From the NCBI GenBank assembly GCA_946480835.1, contig CAMLLC010000008.1, positions 1 to 64,000 on the forward strand: a DNA stretch of 64,000 bases, written 5' to 3'. The notes beneath the pieces were generated by a model. That model ran no database searches, was not told the DNA's origin, and saw only the letters and a program-made list of their open reading frames with translations. Shown here piece by piece: positions 9,849 to 19,240 of this stretch (position 1 is the stretch's first letter; each line of letters begins with the position of its first letter). The position numbers and the translations under genes were made by a program. The stretch is from Entomomonas sp945283395. GTDB lineage: Bacteria > Pseudomonadota > Gammaproteobacteria > Pseudomonadales > Pseudomonadaceae.

Positions 9849-10745
9849 ATTAAGTCACTATTCCCAAGAGGTCCTTCCTTAATAACACGCGCTATGGCTT
9901 TGGTTATTTTATCTATAATTGCCATGGTAGTAGATGCGCGTTTTGCCGTTTTGAAACCTGTTCGAAAACAAATAGGTATTGTAACCAGCCAACTTTATAG
10001 TTTCACCAATATACCTAATAAAGTTTGGAATACTATACAAGAACAATTTTCAAGTCATAGCGAATTATTGGTGGAGAATGAACGGCTCAAAGCTGAATCA
10101 TTATTGTTAGAACAAAAATTACAAAAACTAGCCGCTCTGACAGAACAAAATGTGCGGCTTAGAGAATTATTAAATTCCTCTACTTTAGTAGATGAAAAGG
10201 TAGCGGTAAGTGAACTAATAGGAATAGACCCTAACCCTAATACCTTCCGTTACTTAATTGATAAAGGTAGTGATGATGGGGTATTTATAGGTCAACCTGT
10301 ACTTGATGCTAAAGGTATTATGGGCCAAGTAGTAGAGGTAATGCCACATAGTGCTTGGATTCTACTTATTACCGATACCACCCATAGTATACCTATCGTA
10401 GTCAATCGTAATGGGCTACGAGCTATTGCATCAGGCACTGGTGAAGACTTATTAGAAGTGCGCTTTGTTCCTGAGAACGAAGACATCAAACAAGGCGACT
10501 TGTTGGTTAGCTCTGGTTTAGGCGGCCATTTCCCGGCTGGCTATCCTGTTGCTATAATTAGTCATGTTAGCCATAATAATGCCACACCTTTTGCCACCGT
10601 TTACGCAAAACCCACAGCAGCATTGAATCGAAGCCGTTATGTATTATTAATTTTTACTTCTGTACAACAGCATTTAACTCCAACAAAAAATCAAACAGTT
10701 GTTAATGAACCAGCTACAATCACCAAACAAGAGGCTGCACCATGA
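9849..10745 (+). CDS. mreC: Rod-shape-determining protein MreC, apparent ATT start
   Basis: Periplasmic elongasome scaffold anchored by one N-terminal membrane helix (LVILSIIAMVVDARFAVL), then a coiled coil (about ENERLKAESLLLEQKLQKLAAL) and the beta-barrel MreC domain. The first ATG in frame (9894) sits inside the membrane helix and has no ribosome binding site. Upstream the frame is open back to 9819 and encodes TIKSLFPRGPSL, which matches the cytoplasmic start I recall for Pseudomonas MreC (MxIKPLFxxGPS). The only usable start there is ATT: ATT 9849 lies 6 nt after AGGGGA, while ATT 9843 abuts it. I chose 9849. The 3' end overlaps mreD by 4 nt (ATGA). Confidence 0.9.
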   Translation: MKSLFPRGPSLITRAMALVILSIIAMVVDARFAVLKPVRKQIGIVTSQLYSFTNIPNKVWNTIQEQFSSHSELLVENERLKAESLLLEQKLQKLAALTEQNVRLRELLNSSTLVDEKVAVSELIGIDPNPNTFRYLIDKGSDDGVFIGQPVLDAKGIMGQVVEVMPHSAWILLITDTTHSIPIVVNRNGLRAIASGTGEDLLEVRFVPENEDIKQGDLLVSSGLGGHFPAGYPVAIISHVSHNNATPFATVYAKPTAALNRSRYVLLIFTSVQQHLTPTKNQTVVNEPATITKQEAAP

Positions 10746-11239
10746 GTGGACATCAGCTAACTGGCGACTGGGTAATATGGACAAGTTTATTAGTTGCTTT
10801 ATTACTTAGTATTACTCCTATTCCTCATTCGTTAATGTCTATCCGACCTTTATGGGTTGCCTTATTTTTTATTTATTGGTCGCTCGCTCTACCCCATAGA
10901 GTTAGTCTTTTAGCCGCTTGGTTTTTTGGCATTTTATTAGATGTTATGGTTAATAGCCTATTAGGCCAAAACGCCCTAGTATTGGTTATTATTACCTATA
11001 TTAGCTTGCTTTTTAGTCATAAAATTAGACCACAGCCTATTCTAACTCAAATGATGATTATTGGAGTAATTCTTATTTTTGCTCAATTATTACAGTTATG
11101 GATATATACTTTAACAGGAATTTATCCTAGCAAACTAAGTATTTGGGATTATGTAACACCTATTATTACTAGTACTCTTATTTGGCCTTGGTTAGCTGCT
11201 GCCTTAAGGGCTTTAAGAATACGTATGAAGGTTAACTAA
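10742..11239 (+). CDS. mreD: Rod-shape-determining membrane protein MreD
   Basis: Integral inner-membrane partner of MreC and MreB in lateral wall synthesis. The 165 residues are almost entirely hydrophobic, with about five to six membrane segments, and include FGILLDVMVNSLLGQNAL, which matches the conserved GxLxDxxxxxxLG core of the family. The ATG overlaps the mreC stop (ATGA), so translation is probably coupled. The stop in turn overlaps the ATG of the maf remnant (TAATG). Confidence 0.93.
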   Translation: MSGHQLTGDWVIWTSLLVALLLSITPIPHSLMSIRPLWVALFFIYWSLALPHRVSLLAAWFFGILLDVMVNSLLGQNALVLVIITYISLLFSHKIRPQPILTQMMIIGVILIFAQLLQLWIYTLTGIYPSKLSIWDYVTPIITSTLIWPWLAAALRALRIRMKVN

Positions 11240-11484
11240 TGATACGCCTTCTTTTTAACTGCAATTATTCGCGTCAGCAAAAGCTATTTAGGCATATAGC
11301 ATTTTCTTTTCAAGAGATAATGGCCACTATCAACAAAACACTATTATCAACAATCCAAACAAGGGATTATACTATAACCGAATTAATTACCAGTTACCTT
11401 GAACAAACGCAAAGAGACTTTTGGTCTTTCTTTTTGCATAATGCTATCTATTCTCAGCCAAGTAAATATTTTGTCCATTACTAA
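11239..11484 (+). pseudogene. Truncated, degenerate maf remnant
   Basis: An 81-residue frame sits exactly where Pseudomonas species carry maf, the dTTP/UTP pyrophosphatase gene, between mreD and rng. Its first 55 residues can be laid over the Maf N-terminus by eye: YSRQQKLFRHIAFSF over SPRRxELLxQIGxxF, then TINKTLL over xIDExxL. The catalytic loop residues (SxSPRR and the DE pair) are gone, and the remaining two thirds of Maf (about 110 residues) are absent because rng starts 18 nt later. The ATG overlaps the mreD stop, so it may still be translated. Probably a dead gene; a new function cannot be excluded. Confidence 0.6.
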
Positions 11485-11502
11485 ATCGAGCAAGGTTCAA
11501 TT

Positions 11503-12966
11503 ATGAGTACTGAAATTCTTATTAATGTTACTCCGATGGAAACTAGAGTAGCTTTTGTAGATAATGGTACTTTAGAAGAAATCCATCTCGAACGGTCATT
11601 AAAACGTGGCATTGTTGGTAATATTTATAAAGGACAAGTTATTAGAGTATTACCTGGTATGCAAGCAGCCTTCATAGATATTGGCTTAGAAAGGGCTGCC
11701 TTTATACATGTAGCTGAATTAACTGATCAAAATAGCGAACACCCTCAAGAACAAGATATTACCAAGCTGATAAAAGAGGGCCAGAGCCTTGTTGTTCAAG
11801 TAACTAAAGACCCTATAGGGACTAAAGGCGCTAGATTAACCACGCAACTCTCTCTACCTTCCCATTACTTAGTTTATATGCCCCAAACAATGCATATAGG
11901 CGTATCTTTAAGAATTGAAGACGAAATAGAAAGGGAACGATTAAAACAAGCTATCACAGAAAGTATCACTATTAATGGTCAAATTGAACAAGGCGGGTTT
12001 ATTGTTCGAACAGTGGCAGAAGGCATTGCTAAAGAAGAGTTACTAACTGATATAGCCTATCTGAGGAAGCTTTGGTTACAAGTCAAAGAATCTATTAATA
12101 GAGCTTCCATTTCATCTCTAGTTTATGAAGATTTACCTTTATCTTTACGAACATTAAGGGATTTTTTAACTGCCGATATTTACAAACTTTATGTTGACTC
12201 AATGGAAACCTATCAAAAAGCTAAACTATTTTTAGCTGAATTTATGCCAGAGTTAGTCGACAAATTAAAACCTTATCAAAATGATTCGCCCTTATTTGAT
12301 ATGTATGGTATTGAGCAAGAGCTTCAAAAGGCGCTAGATAGGAAAGTCATACTCAAATCGGGCGGCTATTTAGTCATAGATCAAACCGAAGCTATGACTA
12401 CTATAGATGTTAATACAGGTGGATTTGTAGGCCACAAAAACTTAGAAGAAACCATTTATAAAACTAATTTAGAAGCAACCAGCATAATTGCTCGCCAGCT
12501 AAGACTACGCAATTTAGGTGGAATTATCATTATTGATTTCATAGATATGGAACAAGAAGAACACAAACAACAAGTACTGCAAACATTAAATAAAGAACTA
12601 GAAAAGGATCATGCAAAAACTAATGTATTAGGCTTTACAGCATTAGGATTAGTACAACTTACTCGTAAAAGAACTAGAGAAAGCTTAGAACAGACTCTCT
12701 GTGAACCTTGCTTCCAATGCCACGGAAAAGGAACATTAAAAACGACCGAGACTATTTGTTATGAAATACTCAGAGAAATCATTAGAGTAGCCAGAGCTTA
12801 TCCTTCTAATAAATATAGAGTATTAGCTAATCAGAAAATTGTTGATAGACTATTAGATGAAGAATCTTCCAATGTGGCAGATTTGGAAACTTTTATTGGC
12901 AAAACTATTAGTTTCCAGATAGAAAATATCTATAGTCAAGACCAATACGATGTTGTTCCACAATAG
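11503..12966 (+). CDS. rng: Ribonuclease G
   Basis: Endoribonuclease of the RNase E/G family, acting in 16S rRNA 5' maturation and mRNA turnover. The 487 residues comprise an N-terminal S1 domain (about 35-125), the 5'-sensor and DNase I-like region, and the catalytic aspartates Asp302 (TTIDVNTGGF) and Asp345 (IIIIDFIDM). The zinc-link region CEPCFQCHGKG supplies Cys403 and Cys406. There is no C-terminal degradosome scaffold, which separates it from RNase E. It lies 12 nt before the yhdP-type gene, as in Pseudomonas. Confidence 0.96.
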   Translation: MSTEILINVTPMETRVAFVDNGTLEEIHLERSLKRGIVGNIYKGQVIRVLPGMQAAFIDIGLERAAFIHVAELTDQNSEHPQEQDITKLIKEGQSLVVQVTKDPIGTKGARLTTQLSLPSHYLVYMPQTMHIGVSLRIEDEIERERLKQAITESITINGQIEQGGFIVRTVAEGIAKEELLTDIAYLRKLWLQVKESINRASISSLVYEDLPLSLRTLRDFLTADIYKLYVDSMETYQKAKLFLAEFMPELVDKLKPYQNDSPLFDMYGIEQELQKALDRKVILKSGGYLVIDQTEAMTTIDVNTGGFVGHKNLEETIYKTNLEATSIIARQLRLRNLGGIIIIDFIDMEQEEHKQQVLQTLNKELEKDHAKTNVLGFTALGLVQLTRKRTRESLEQTLCEPCFQCHGKGTLKTTETICYEILREIIRVARAYPSNKYRVLANQKIVDRLLDEESSNVADLETFIGKTISFQIENIYSQDQYDVVPQ

Positions 12967-12978
12967 CAAGGAATCTCT

Positions 12979-15900
12979 ATGAAACAACCTAATAGAGCAA
13001 AAAACATATTAACAAAATTGGATAGAATTATAACTAGTATCTTATTATTAATAATGGTACTTATTGCTCTTTATGTTAGTATTGCTAGACAATTGATTGG
13101 CTGGCTCGACGACTATAAATTACAGCTGGCGACGACCCTTTCGGAAACACTCCATACACCTGTTACTATTGGAGAACTAAAAGGCAGTTGGGGAATTTTA
13201 TCTCCTCATATAAAAGTTACTAATATCCATATTGGTAATAAAGAACAAAGTCTAAAAATAGATAAACTTATTATTGAACTAGATATTCCCAGAAGCATTT
13301 TAAAACAAAGAGTGCAGATAGCTGCTATCTATGGTGATAATGTTAATTTACAAATACGCGAAAATCAGCCCAATGATTGGTCGATAGGTGGTATTCCACC
13401 ACAAAAAGATCCTATCAGGCCAGCAATAGTATTAAATCAATTGCAGCGTTTCCATAAAATATCAGTTACTAATGGCACCATTAGTATCTTTGCCCATAAT
13501 CAGCCTGTTCATACTTTAACACATGTAAATGCAACTCTGACCCACTTTACTGATGAACAGATGAAACTTGATGGTATTTTTTATATAAATGACAATTCAC
13601 CTCTTGTACTATCAATAGATACTCTTATCAATCCGCAGAAATGGCAGGAATTAAAAGCAACTTTCTATGCTAATATCCCCAACATAAACTGGTTAGCTTG
13701 GATACCCAAAGGCTTAGATTTACCTTGGGATATAAAGCAGCTCATAGTAGGCGGCGAATTATGGGGTAATGTTAGAGGAGGTCAAATAAGATCGTTAACA
13801 TTCAATACAAAACAAAGTCTGCTTACTATACAGCATGACAAAAAAAATACGGTATATATTAAAGATATTGCCATGCAAGGTTGGTTTAACCATTATAAGC
13901 AGCAATACATAGGGATGCAGATTGCAAACTTATCTTTTTCTACTAATGATATCCCTTTCAACAACCTTGATCTATCATTAACCCGTCATGAAGTTAATGA
14001 TCAAATACAATGGCATGCCAAAGCTAATAAAATTGCTATTAGCGACTTTATACCACCAATTTTAGCCCTTGCCCCTATACCATCCACTGCTAACGATATA
14101 ATTGTGGCAATGCAACCTAAAGGACTTATAAAAAATCTTGATATTGATTGGTACCCAGATAAACCACTAACAGAACAAGTTAATTTTTCAGCCCAACTAG
14201 AAAAAGTTACTTTTAATCCTTATAAAGATACGGTAGGTGCTGGTAATATAAGTGGGACAATCCATGGCGGAATAGCCTCTGGTCAGCTTGATTTAGATGC
14301 TAATGATTTTTGGCTTTTTATTGCTAAAATATATGCTAAAGCATGGCCTTTCCACCATGCAAAGGCTTCTTTACATTGGTCTTTTAAAGATAATGTATTT
14401 AGTCTTTTTTCTCCACTAATGAAATTAAAAGGGGATGAAGGTGATCTATCGGGCGATATGATGATACGCCTCTACCCACAAGATGATATTAAAGATTATA
14501 TGGATTTAAGAGTTAATATTGCCAATGGAGATGCCAGTTATACCTCTAAATATATTCCCTCTAAAGCTGACATTGATCCCCAACTAGTAAATTGGCTTAA
14601 CACTTCTATCAAAAGTGGCAACATAACAACGGGGTTCTTCCAATATCAAGGCTCTCTTGATAAAAGAACTGCTCCTACAGCTCATACTTTACTACTCTAC
14701 ATGAAAACTAATAATGCTGTAGTTGACTACCAAGCTCCTTGGCCAGCAGTTCAAAATGTGGATGGCGAAATTTTTATCGAACCTTCTGGCGTTAGAGTTT
14801 TAGCCTCTCAAGGTAAAATAAATAATACCTTATTAGCCAATATTAATGTTAATGTCCCGTTAGTAGCTAAACCTGCAATTACTCATTTATATTTCAATAC
14901 TGAAATTAATAGCAAAATCGATGATCTATTATCTGTATTAAAATCTGCACCTGTTGAAATATCCAATATATTTAAGGAATGGCAAGGCTCAGGCCAGTTG
15001 CAAGGACTGTTAAAGCTTAATATTCCCCTTGTTAAACATCAAGATCCTCTTATTATCACAGACTTTTCTGTTACTGGCGGTCAATTAAAATCAAACCAAT
15101 TTCCTTTACCGCCTATCACAAATATTATTGGGGATTTTCATTATGACAGCAGTAAAGGATTAAGTAGTGACAAAGTAACTGGCTACATACTAGGTCAACC
15201 TTTACTAGCCTTGATTACCGCAGAAGGTAAAGGTAAGCCAAGCTCTTTATTGAATATCAAAGGCAGTATTGACTTGCCTATGCTAGCCAATTGGTATGAT
15301 GGCCAAAAAAAGCAATGGCCTTTTTCAGGTAAAACCCCCTATGAAGTAAAACTCAAAATAGCTGATTCTAACGAAGTGACTATTACTTCCCAATTAAAAG
15401 GAATCACTTTAGATTTACCTAGCCCTTTCACTAAATCTGCCAGTCAAGAACAAGATTTTACCTATCATTCAACCTTCGGCAACAAACAAAATACAAGACT
15501 GCAATTCAACTATGGAAATTTAATTACTTCTGCGATTGAACTAGATAAACAACATACTTTTGCTGGTGAAATTCTTATTAATCAGGGAAAAGCATCTTTT
15601 TCTAATAAATTAGGTCTACAGGTCAGAGGTAATTTAGATAGTATTAATCTTGGAGAGTGGAAAGATTTTTATGATAATTACGTAGCTAAATATACTTTAA
15701 CCAAATCTAATAAAGCGTTTAATATCCATGCACTACGTAGTTTAGATTTACGTATTGGTCAAGCTTATGGTTTTAATTTTCCTTCTCAACCTCTAGCTCT
15801 TTATTTACAACCGACAGGACAACATGGCTGGCGTTTAGATGTTAATAGTTCTTCTCTAGCAGGACGTATTACTGCTCCACAGGTAAATAACTTACCCTAC

Positions 15901-16806
15901 TATATCAACCTCAAATATTTAAAAATCCCTAAAGAAACATTAGCTAAAATAGCTACACCTCAGTCTAAGACTATTAATACTTTTAATTTAAATAGCATTC
16001 CTAACTCTAATTTATTTATTGAAAATTTATTTATTAACGATGATCTCATAGGTACCATTCAATTTGAAAATACCAGTTCTAATAGTGGTTTACAAGTTTC
16101 TAACATTAACCTAAATCTTAGAGGATTATATATAAAAGGTAATTTGGACTGGCAGCTAGGCAAACAAACTACTTTTAATGGTCAGTTATCAGGGAAAAAT
16201 ATCGAAAATATTTTGAAAAATTGGGGTATTAAACCTAGCATTACTGCTAAATCTTTCAATGCTTTTATCACTGGTTCATGGCCAGGTGATCCTACTAATT
16301 TAAGCCTTACAAACTTTACGGGTAAAATAAATTCCCAATTCAAAACGGGCAGATTACTTACTGTTGATGACTCGTCTACAAATATCTTAAGGGTATTTGG
16401 GATATTAAATTCAGAATCTATCACTAGAAGACTTAGATTAGATTTTTCTGACTTATTTAAATCAGGGCTTACTTATGATCATATTAAAGGGGAATTTACC
16501 AGTCAAAATGGAATTTACCAAACCAGTATCCCCTTTGAATTAGAAGGCCCCTCTATGTTAATGTCGATGGCGGGACAACTTAATATGAATAATCAACAAA
16601 TTAGTGCCATTCTAAGAGTTGGTGTTCCTTTAGGATCCAATATTTCCTTAGCTACTTTAGCGGTAGCTCCTCCTATTGGTGGTGCTATGCTAATAGTAGA
16701 CCATTTCTTTGGTAATCAACTGATGAAACTGGCAGCTGTGACTTATAATATTCAAGGAGATTGGAATAATCCCTCCATAACCTTAAGCACTCCTATTAAT
16801 AAATAA
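12979..16806 (+). CDS. YhdP family AsmA-like envelope protein
   Basis: Very large (1275 residues) protein with one N-terminal membrane helix (ILLLIMVLIALYVSIA, about 18-33) and a long, beta-rich periplasmic part typical of the AsmA/YhdP/TamB group, thought to form hydrophobic bridges carrying phospholipids between the membranes. The C-terminal AsmA-like domain is seen around DSSTNILRVFGILNSESI and GPSMLMSMAGQLNMNNQQ, ending in PPIGGAMLIVDHFFGNQL, a hallmark of this family. Position after rng matches Pseudomonas. It closes the mre-rng transcription unit; the nitrilase and tldD genes that usually follow in Pseudomonas are absent, so synteny breaks here. Confidence 0.92.
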   Translation: MKQPNRAKNILTKLDRIITSILLLIMVLIALYVSIARQLIGWLDDYKLQLATTLSETLHTPVTIGELKGSWGILSPHIKVTNIHIGNKEQSLKIDKLIIELDIPRSILKQRVQIAAIYGDNVNLQIRENQPNDWSIGGIPPQKDPIRPAIVLNQLQRFHKISVTNGTISIFAHNQPVHTLTHVNATLTHFTDEQMKLDGIFYINDNSPLVLSIDTLINPQKWQELKATFYANIPNINWLAWIPKGLDLPWDIKQLIVGGELWGNVRGGQIRSLTFNTKQSLLTIQHDKKNTVYIKDIAMQGWFNHYKQQYIGMQIANLSFSTNDIPFNNLDLSLTRHEVNDQIQWHAKANKIAISDFIPPILALAPIPSTANDIIVAMQPKGLIKNLDIDWYPDKPLTEQVNFSAQLEKVTFNPYKDTVGAGNISGTIHGGIASGQLDLDANDFWLFIAKIYAKAWPFHHAKASLHWSFKDNVFSLFSPLMKLKGDEGDLSGDMMIRLYPQDDIKDYMDLRVNIANGDASYTSKYIPSKADIDPQLVNWLNTSIKSGNITTGFFQYQGSLDKRTAPTAHTLLLYMKTNNAVVDYQAPWPAVQNVDGEIFIEPSGVRVLASQGKINNTLLANINVNVPLVAKPAITHLYFNTEINSKIDDLLSVLKSAPVEISNIFKEWQGSGQLQGLLKLNIPLVKHQDPLIITDFSVTGGQLKSNQFPLPPITNIIGDFHYDSSKGLSSDKVTGYILGQPLLALITAEGKGKPSSLLNIKGSIDLPMLANWYDGQKKQWPFSGKTPYEVKLKIADSNEVTITSQLKGITLDLPSPFTKSASQEQDFTYHSTFGNKQNTRLQFNYGNLITSAIELDKQHTFAGEILINQGKASFSNKLGLQVRGNLDSINLGEWKDFYDNYVAKYTLTKSNKAFNIHALRSLDLRIGQAYGFNFPSQPLALYLQPTGQHGWRLDVNSSSLAGRITAPQVNNLPYYINLKYLKIPKETLAKIATPQSKTINTFNLNSIPNSNLFIENLFINDDLIGTIQFENTSSNSGLQVSNINLNLRGLYIKGNLDWQLGKQTTFNGQLSGKNIENILKNWGIKPSITAKSFNAFITGSWPGDPTNLSLTNFTGKINSQFKTGRLLTVDDSSTNILRVFGILNSESITRRLRLDFSDLFKSGLTYDHIKGEFTSQNGIYQTSIPFELEGPSMLMSMAGQLNMNNQQISAILRVGVPLGSNISLATLAVAPPIGGAMLIVDHFFGNQLMKLAAVTYNIQGDWNNPSITLSTPINK

Positions 16807-17070
16807 CTACTAGATATAAAAAAAACTATTTTAACTTAATAAGATAAAAGATTTTTATTTATTAAAGATGCCCCTGCTATAAGCTTGTCTCTACTTTAGG
16901 TAGTAGTTATATAGTATCGCTCTTTTAATGGGTTAATAGCACCATGCTAATGAACAAAGCAACAACAAGCAGCTGCTTAACTTCTAATAAAGATATTAAA
17001 AGACTAATAAGAGTAAATTCAGAAATTAGCTAATAACTGGTATTTCTGCTAAAAATAACATGCCATAAAA
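16807..17070. other. Intergenic region, no gene seen
   Basis: Converging ends of the yhdP-type and rplS operons. It contains an A8 tract just after the yhdP-type stop and short AT-rich runs. I found no tRNA and no ORF with a ribosome binding site. Confidence 0.4.
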
Positions 17071-17090
17071 AACCCGCATAATAGCGGGTT
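17071..17090 (-). terminator. rpsP-rimM-trmD-rplS operon terminator
   Basis: AACCCGC / GCGGGTT stem with a 6-nt loop; on the minus strand the stem is followed by TTTTTT. It lies 24 nt beyond the rplS stop and is a classic intrinsic terminator. Confidence 0.9.
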
Positions 17091-17113
17091 CTTTAAAAAA
17101 AATATTGGATAAA

Positions 17114-17491
17114 TTATTCAGCAGTTGGCTCCTGAACTTGCTTAGCCAATTTTTCTTTAATACGAGCAGCTTTACCTGAAAGCTCACGTAAGTAGTAAAG
17201 CTTAGCTTTACGAACATCACCACGACGTTTAACAGCAATGCTATCCACAATAGGGCTATAAGTTTGGAAAGTACGCTCAACTCCTATACCACTAGAAATT
17301 TTACGCACAGTAAAAGCACTATTCAAACCACGGTTACGCTTACTTATTACAATACCTTCAAAAGCCTGTAAACGAGTACGCTCACCTTCTACTACCCGCA
17401 CTTGAACAACAATAGTGTCGCCTGGTGCAAATGCAGGGATTTCTTTGGACATTTGTTCAGCTTCAAGCTGAGCAATAATTTTATTTGTCAT
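17114..17491 (-). CDS. rplS: 50S ribosomal protein L19
   Basis: Large-subunit protein at the interface with 30S. The 125 residues contain the typical core FAPGDTIVVQVRVVEGERTR, FEGIVISKRNRG and GVERTFQTYSP. The C-terminal tail (KAARIKEKLAKQVQEPTAE) is slightly longer than in most relatives. It is the last gene of rpsP-rimM-trmD-rplS, 30 nt after trmD, and is followed by a strong terminator. The start ATG is preceded by TTAGGAG. Confidence 0.98.
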   Translation of the reverse strand: MTNKIIAQLEAEQMSKEIPAFAPGDTIVVQVRVVEGERTRLQAFEGIVISKRNRGLNSAFTVRKISSGIGVERTFQTYSPIVDSIAVKRRGDVRKAKLYYLRELSGKAARIKEKLAKQVQEPTAE

Positions 17492-17521
17492 ACTAATGCT
17501 CCTAAGGCTATTTTAGTTAAC

Positions 17522-18280
17522 TTAGCCATCGATACGTTTACTATCGTTCTGCTCACTAAAATAATCAGCAAGCAGCTGTTGTTCTTCTCCAGAAAGCGAG
17601 CGGCTATCCAGAAGATCAGCACGACGTTCTTTCGTTCGCCCTAGGGCTTGCTTTAAACGCCAACGCCGGATGTGTTCATGGTTACCACTTAGTAGAACCC
17701 CAGGAACACCTTCTCCCCTATACACTTCAGGTCGTGTATAGTGGGGACAATCTAACAAACCATCCATAAAGGAGTCTTGTTGTGCTGATTCATTACATCC
17801 TAATGAACCAGGTAATTGTCTTGTAATGGCATCTATCACTACCATAGCTGGCAACTCACCACCAGATAGTACATAGTCGCCTATCGACCATTCTTCATCT
17901 ACAAAGTTGTTTATAAATCTCTCATCAATGCCTTCATAACGCCCAGCTATCAGAATGAATGCTTGTTCTTTAGTCAACCGCTGAATAGCTTCTTGCGTTA
18001 ACTTTTTACCTTGAGGCGATAAATAAATAACTTTTGTATTAGTTAATACATTATTTTTAGCTGCTAGTAATGCAGCTTCCAAGGGTGCTATTTTCATCAC
18101 CATGCCAGGCCCACCACCAAATGGCCTATCATCTACTGTATGATGTTGATCATAGGTATAATCTCTTGGATTATGATAATTAACTGATATAATCCCTTGC
18201 CGCACTGCCCTTCCAGTAATGCCAAAGGCTGTTATAGCTTTAAACATTTCAGGAAATAGGGTAATGAGTTCAAATTGCAT
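17522..18280 (-). CDS. trmD: tRNA (guanine37-N1)-methyltransferase TrmD
   Basis: SPOUT-class enzyme that methylates G37 of tRNAs reading CNN codons, preventing frameshifts. The trefoil-knot motifs are present: YLSPQGKKL, ILIAGRYEGIDERFI and IGDYVLSGGELPAM. I use ATG 18280 (252 residues); a TTG two codons earlier is only 2 nt from the AGG of the ribosome binding site. It lies between rimM and rplS, as in most gammaproteobacteria. Confidence 0.97.
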   Translation of the reverse strand: MQFELITLFPEMFKAITAFGITGRAVRQGIISVNYHNPRDYTYDQHHTVDDRPFGGGPGMVMKIAPLEAALLAAKNNVLTNTKVIYLSPQGKKLTQEAIQRLTKEQAFILIAGRYEGIDERFINNFVDEEWSIGDYVLSGGELPAMVVIDAITRQLPGSLGCNESAQQDSFMDGLLDCPHYTRPEVYRGEGVPGVLLSGNHEHIRRWRLKQALGRTKERRADLLDSRSLSGEEQQLLADYFSEQNDSKRIDG

Positions 18281-18296
18281 GACCAACGCCTATGAG

Positions 18297-18818
18297 TTAG
18301 AACTCTGCATCCCAATCAACGGTTAGCTCTTTTGCATTTAAATCAATAGCTAGTACACATGACTCTATATAAGGCAGCAAACGCTCTCTATCATCAATAC
18401 TATCAATACAAGGTTTGACCACTAATACATCATTAGCACCGGTTTCTAGTAGATAATCAACGATACCTAATAATTGATATTGTTGATTTATCACTTTTAA
18501 ACCTTGTAGCTGATACCAATAATACTCACCATTAGCTAATGTTGGTAGCTCATTTTTAACAACACAGATTTCAAAATCTGCTAGCTTTCTTGCTTCTTCT
18601 CTATCAGTTAAATTTTCTAATTCAGCAACAAGCACTTTACCTTGAAGATGACCTGCTAATAATTTAACTACTTTTTGCTCTGCCCCATAACGTAATATCC
18701 ATTTTTTATAATCAAGAATATTATCTATAGGATCAGTAAAAGAATAAACTTTTACAGCACCACGAACACTGTGTACTGAAACTATTTTACCTAATACTAC
18801 CAGTTCATTATCAAGCAT
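18297..18818 (-). CDS. rimM: Ribosome maturation factor RimM
   Basis: 30S assembly factor that binds S19 and helps 16S 3'-domain maturation. The 173 residues show an N-terminal RimM barrel beginning VVLGKIVSVHSVRGAVKVYSF and the C-terminal PRC-barrel domain with YYWYQLQGLKVI and LLPYIESCVLAIDLNAKELTV. It is encoded between rpsP and trmD with short gaps, in one operon. Confidence 0.96.
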   Translation of the reverse strand: MLDNELVVLGKIVSVHSVRGAVKVYSFTDPIDNILDYKKWILRYGAEQKVVKLLAGHLQGKVLVAELENLTDREEARKLADFEICVVKNELPTLANGEYYWYQLQGLKVINQQYQLLGIVDYLLETGANDVLVVKPCIDSIDDRERLLPYIESCVLAIDLNAKELTVDWDAEF

Positions 18819-18835
18819 AACTGGAAGCTACCTAA

Positions 18836-19087
18836 TTAAGCAGCAGCTTGAGCAGCTTCCTTTAATAAACTAGTTACGCGCTCAGAGAGTTGTGCACCTT
18901 GGTCTTTCCAGTAAGCAACACGTTCTTGATTTACATTTAATCTTACTTCACCGCCTGTAGCTACAGGATTAAAAAAGCCTACACGCTCAATAAAACGCCC
19001 ATCACGAGCATTACGGCTATCAGTTACAGTTATATAATAAAAAGGACGCTTTTTAGAGCCTCCGCGCGCTAAACGAATAGTTACCAT
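18836..19087 (-). CDS. rpsP: 30S ribosomal protein S16
   Basis: Small-subunit assembly protein of 83 residues with the usual start MVTIRLARGGSKKRPFYYITVTDSRNARDG kept intact (only part quoted as family hallmark: RLARGGSKKRPFY). First gene of the rpsP-rimM-trmD-rplS operon; a candidate promoter lies about 60-90 nt upstream. Confidence 0.98.
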   Translation of the reverse strand: MVTIRLARGGSKKRPFYYITVTDSRNARDGRFIERVGFFNPVATGGEVRLNVNQERVAYWKDQGAQLSERVTSLLKEAAQAAA

Positions 19088-19149
19088 GAAGATATTATTC
19101 CTAAATTTAATTAATTACGTAAAAATATATAGAATATAAAAGGTGGCAT

Positions 19150-19177
19150 ATTTTATAGAAACTTCAGCCTTTTGCAA
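19150..19177 (-). promoter_or_regulatory. Candidate sigma70 promoter for rpsP operon
   Basis: On the minus strand TTGCAA (-35) is separated by 16 nt from TAAAAT (-10), about 62 nt upstream of the rpsP start. Recognised by eye only. Confidence 0.4.
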
Positions 19178-19240
19178 ATAACTTTTTTTATTTCATTCAC
19201 AAATAAGGAAAATTCATAATAAATAAGCTACCCTTCCTAC

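Noticed and set aside
16182..16424. 80-codon antisense frame inside the yhdP-type gene
   Set aside because: Shadow of a clearly coding frame in the opposite direction.
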